Of a stretch of 64,000 nt of DNA, positions 61,607-64,000 are shown one piece after another (position 1 is the stretch's first letter; each line of letters starts with the position of its first letter). A program made the position numbers and the translations under genes. The notes below the pieces were generated by a model, which made no database searches, had not been told where the DNA came from, and saw only the letters and a list, made by a program, of their open reading frames with translations. Source of the DNA: Desulfobacteraceae bacterium (GTDB lineage: Bacteria; Desulfobacterota; DSM-4660; Desulfatiglandales; Desulfatiglandaceae); contig JAUWMR010000014.1 of NCBI GenBank assembly GCA_030613055.1, forward strand, positions 1-64,000, written 5' to 3'.

Positions 61607-62638
61607 ATGGCACAGATGACTTTAAGAGAAAGGTTCTGGAACCGCTTCACAGGCAAGGATGTCGATATGACCCCTGTGGGAAGCACGACAACCTATGGTG
61701 TTGTAGATCTTATGAAAAAATGTGGCCATGAAAGGCCACTTGCGGATAGAGATCCTGTTGCAATGACCGAACTTGGCATTGCAGGTCATAAATATGCTGG
61801 TTTTGAGTGGGTCAAGGCCATGGGATGGGATATTACGATATTGAGCGAGGCCTTTGGTTGTGAACTCGGCCCTGCCCAGATTGACATCCAACATTTCATT
61901 AAATGTCATCCATACGCTGAAGGCATAGAAAAGCTTGAGTTTCCCTCTGATTTCTTAGAAAGAGGCAGATTTTCTGTCTATAAAGAAAATTACCGGCTTC
62001 TTAAGGAAAAGGTTGGTAATAAGCTTATCATATTTGGACATACGGAAGGAGCCTTTACCTGCGCCGCAAATCTTGTTGGTGTCGAACAGTTCATGAGGTG
62101 GTGTTTTAAAGAGCCCGGGAAGGTTGAAAAGACATTAGAGGTTACAAAGGAGGCAGCAATTGCTGCTGCAAACTTTGCATTTGATAATGGTACTGATTAT
62201 TTTTTATTTGGTGAACCAACAGCAGGACCTGCCCTTCTTAGCCCGAGGTTTTTCAAAAAATTTGTGGAACCTGTTGAAAAGGAAATAGTGAGCAGGATTA
62301 AAGGCCCGGTAGTAATCCATATATGTGGCAATACGGATCCCATAATCGAGATGATGTGCGATACCGGGGTTGTCGGCATCAGCATAGAAGAAAAGACAGA
62401 CATGAAAAAGGCCGTGGAAATTGCCCATGAAAAAGGCGTGAAGGTCTTCGGAAATGTGGCAACCGCAACGACTCTGTTTCAAGGAACTCCCGAGGAAGCA
62501 TATAAGGAGTCTATACAAGCTTTAGAGAATGGAACAGATTTCTTGTGCCCGGGATGTGGTATCGCGCCAAGAAGTCCCCTTGAGAACATAGTACAACTCA
62601 AAAAAGCAAGGGATGATTATTTTAGACCTGCGGGTTAA
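61607..62638 (+). CDS. UroD-family corrinoid methyltransferase 3
   Basis: 343 residues. MtaA/MtbA-like zinc site: HICGNTDPI (about 241-249) and CPGCGIAP near 320. Many conserved Cys/His of methylcobamide methyltransferases; UroD porphyrin residues absent. GGAGAAAA precedes ATG 61607. Follows the importer closely and precedes a flavin reductase and MtrH-family gene, so it probably takes part in methyl transfer from the imported substrate to a corrinoid protein, which is not encoded within the window. Confidence 0.82.
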   Translation: MAQMTLRERFWNRFTGKDVDMTPVGSTTTYGVVDLMKKCGHERPLADRDPVAMTELGIAGHKYAGFEWVKAMGWDITILSEAFGCELGPAQIDIQHFIKCHPYAEGIEKLEFPSDFLERGRFSVYKENYRLLKEKVGNKLIIFGHTEGAFTCAANLVGVEQFMRWCFKEPGKVEKTLEVTKEAAIAAANFAFDNGTDYFLFGEPTAGPALLSPRFFKKFVEPVEKEIVSRIKGPVVIHICGNTDPIIEMMCDTGVVGISIEEKTDMKKAVEIAHEKGVKVFGNVATATTLFQGTPEEAYKESIQALENGTDFLCPGCGIAPRSPLENIVQLKKARDDYFRPAG

Positions 62639-62835
62639 TATTTACCCGCACTTTTTGGAAAGTATGCGAATGCGTAACCTGGGTATTGCCAGGGATCAAG
62701 AAATACTCCAAAAACAAGGGTTTTAAGCTGATTAACGCCTTTGTTGAACAAGGGTCTTATTTGGCCCTATACGGATTTAACCGGATTTGCCATATCCTTT
62801 ACATAAAAATAACTGAACTGTTACGAGAGGAGATC

Positions 62836-63318
62836 ATGGTTGATAACAAACAAAAACAAATAACGGAAGCCTTTAACAGGGGAATTACACTGGGAGTCTA
62901 TATTGTCACCGTGAAAGCAGGTGATAGAATAAATGGTATGACTGCTGCATGGATTTCAAGAGTTTCTCGTACCCCGCCCATGGTAATGGTTTCCATAGGG
63001 CATAAGAGTTATACAAATGAATTGATTAAAAAGGGAGGATACTTTATTGTCAATACCTTAGCACAAGGACAACAGGAGATTGGCAAACATTTTGGTTTTG
63101 TCAGTGGAAGAGATGTCGATAAGTTAAAGGATATCCAATATCTTGAAGGAAAAAGCGGGGGCCCGATCTTGAAAGAGGCAATGAGCTACCTGGAATGTGA
63201 ACTCTTCGATACCTTTACTACAGGAGATCATACCATTTTTATCGGAAAGGTAATCAGTGGAAGGGTTCTTGATGATAGTAAAATTCCACTTGTGTTTCAG
63301 AGAAGTGATTTTTTTTAA
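62836..63318 (+). CDS. Flavin reductase-like FMN-binding protein
   Basis: 160 residues from ATG 62836 with GAGGAGATC immediately upstream; the frame extends back to 62686 but those codons are not family-like. The fold is the FMN-binding split barrel: YIVTVKAGDRINGMTAAWIS (about 20-39) and RTPPMVMVSIGHKSYTN are the flavin-reductase signature. Supplies or receives electrons via FMN; in corrinoid systems related proteins may help reactivate oxidised cobalt, but that role here is inference. Confidence 0.85.
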   Translation: MVDNKQKQITEAFNRGITLGVYIVTVKAGDRINGMTAAWISRVSRTPPMVMVSIGHKSYTNELIKKGGYFIVNTLAQGQQEIGKHFGFVSGRDVDKLKDIQYLEGKSGGPILKEAMSYLECELFDTFTTGDHTIFIGKVISGRVLDDSKIPLVFQRSDFF

Positions 63319-63342
63319 AAAACCACATCTTTTTTATAGATT

Positions 63343-63543
63343 ATGAGTGATGTCCAAGAACAGGAAGTGAAAGCGTATTTTTAAAAGGATTTGCCCAATC
63401 TGGTGGAACATAACTATCAGGTGGCCCTAAGCGTTGTTAAACGCCATTGTTTAATGGGCTCTAAAGGCAAGATCAGTCAAATTGCTACTTCAGAAGAACT
63501 GATGGTGGACAGCGAAATTATTAAAAACACCTTTCGGTGTTGA
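63343..63543 (+). other. Gene-like remnant with in-frame TAA
   Basis: ATG 63343 (MSDVQEQEVKAYF) meets TAA at 63382, after which the same frame continues 52 codons (KDLPNLVEHNYQVALSVVKR, then MGSKGKISQIATSEEL, SEIIKNTF) to TGA 63541. It looks like a short decayed gene between the flavin reductase and the MtrH gene. TAA excludes selenocysteine and pyrrolysine recoding. Family not recognised. Confidence 0.35.
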
Positions 63544-63586
63544 TGGGATAACAAAAATAGCCCGGATAGACAATTAAGGAGGTCTT

Positions 63587-64000
63587 ATGTTTCGATTTGT
63601 TACAGAACAGAAGGTTTGTGAGGTTGGAGGGGTAAAATTCGGTGGGCAGCCGGGCCAGCTTCCTGCCATAGTGGTCTCGTCAATCTTCCAGAAAGGAGAC
63701 AGGGTCTTTGAAGGGGCCAGGCGAAAGGAAGGCTTTAATGAAAAGCGGGCCAAAGAGCTTTTGGAAAAACAGGATAAGATCAGCAGGGAAACCGGCATAC
63801 CGGGAATGGCCGATATTGTAGCCAACACTGGCAAGGAATTTGAGCGGTACATCGATTTTGTGGTCAGCATGAGCAGCATGCCCTTCTGTATCGACGCCTG
63901 GACCATGAAACCCAAGCTGGAAGGAGCCAGGTACTGTGCTGAAAAGGGGCTTTTAGACCGTATGTTTTACAACAGTCTGACCGTGTGGGAGCAGGACCTG
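63587..64000 (+). CDS. MtrH-family methyltransferase (partial at window end)
   Basis: 138 residues visible; the gene runs past the window. The opening FRFVTEQKVCEVGGVKFGGQ, GQLPAIVVSSIFQKGDRVFEG, and then GIPGMADIVANTG and FERYIDFVVSMSSMPFCIDAW are characteristic of the MtrH/methyl-H4folate corrinoid methyltransferase family (pterin-binding barrel). Such proteins serve as methyltransferase II in anaerobic demethylation, moving methyl from methyl-corrinoid to tetrahydrofolate. AAGGAGG stands 6-8 nt before ATG 63587. A corrinoid protein is expected just beyond the end. Confidence 0.88.
   Translation, partial: MFRFVTEQKVCEVGGVKFGGQPGQLPAIVVSSIFQKGDRVFEGARRKEGFNEKRAKELLEKQDKISRETGIPGMADIVANTGKEFERYIDFVVSMSSMPFCIDAWTMKPKLEGARYCAEKGLLDRMFYNSLTVWEQDL

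Noticed and set aside
63382-63384. Recoding of the in-frame stop before the MtrH-family gene
   Set aside because: The codon is TAA, which is not used for selenocysteine or pyrrolysine.
1-64000. CRISPR arrays, tRNA or rRNA genes
   Set aside because: No regularly spaced repeats with unique spacers and no cloverleaf-like or rRNA-conserved stretches were recognised; the repeats present are palindromic REP/MITE types.

Overview
The window reads as chromosomal DNA of a strictly anaerobic Desulfobacterota bacterium (sulfate-reducing or syntrophic 'deltaproteobacterial' type). The placement is inferred from gene content: a periplasmic [NiFe] hydrogenase of HynAB type, C_GCAxxG_C_C proteins, 4-hydroxybutyryl-CoA-dehydratase-like flavoproteins, corrinoid methyltransferase families, cobalamin adenosyltransferases, and two in-frame TGA codons standing where conserved cysteines belong. 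Intergenic space is rich in palindromic REP/MITE-like elements. I see no tRNA, rRNA or CRISPR array.

Region 1 (1-7.7 kb) is patchy and partly degraded: a transposase remnant cut by another IS end, a retropepsin-like protease with a DUF5678 protein, an inositol operon (myo-inositol-1-phosphate synthase, CTP:inositol-1-P cytidylyltransferase/CDP-alcohol phosphotransferase fusion, frameshifted DUF4202), reading-frame remnants, a small gene split by a MITE with a clean target duplication, and a TA-flanked MITE. Region 2 (7.7-20.5 kb) has a GAF sensor kinase and lone receiver, then a minus-strand hydrogenase operon: hynB, hynA, a PstS-like binding protein, the maturation protease, hypC, hypF, hypD, hypE and a truncated hypA that overlaps the hypE stop. 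The large subunit reads through a TGA at the second cysteine of the N-terminal CxxC motif and has a textbook bacterial SECIS hairpin with a GGU loop just downstream. A GAF-PAS-LuxR regulator lies upstream.

Region 3 (21-27 kb) has a heterodimeric ABC exporter and two corrinoid adenosyltransferases, one a tandem fusion with a decayed N-terminal half. Region 4 (27-52 kb) is a catabolic island: three divergent AbfD-like proteins, acyl-CoA ligase, a complete branched-chain-type ABC importer (livG-H-M-K-F), Fe-alcohol dehydrogenase, acyl-CoA dehydrogenase, two C_GCAxxG_C_C proteins, a core-MetE-like protein, a UroD-family methyltransferase and two TetR regulators. A DUF1573 protein with a TGA in its CxC motif also lies here.

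Region 5 (52-64 kb) looks like one inducible unit behind a GntR/FadR-type regulator: UroD-family methyltransferase, cupin, both aconitase X subunits, second cupin, a second complete ABC importer (livK-H-M-G-F), another UroD-family methyltransferase, flavin reductase, and an MtrH-family methyltransferase cut by the window end. The combination suggests import of a methylated organic substrate, corrinoid-dependent demethylation to a C1 carrier, and dehydration of a hydroxy acid. The substrate cannot be read from the sequence.
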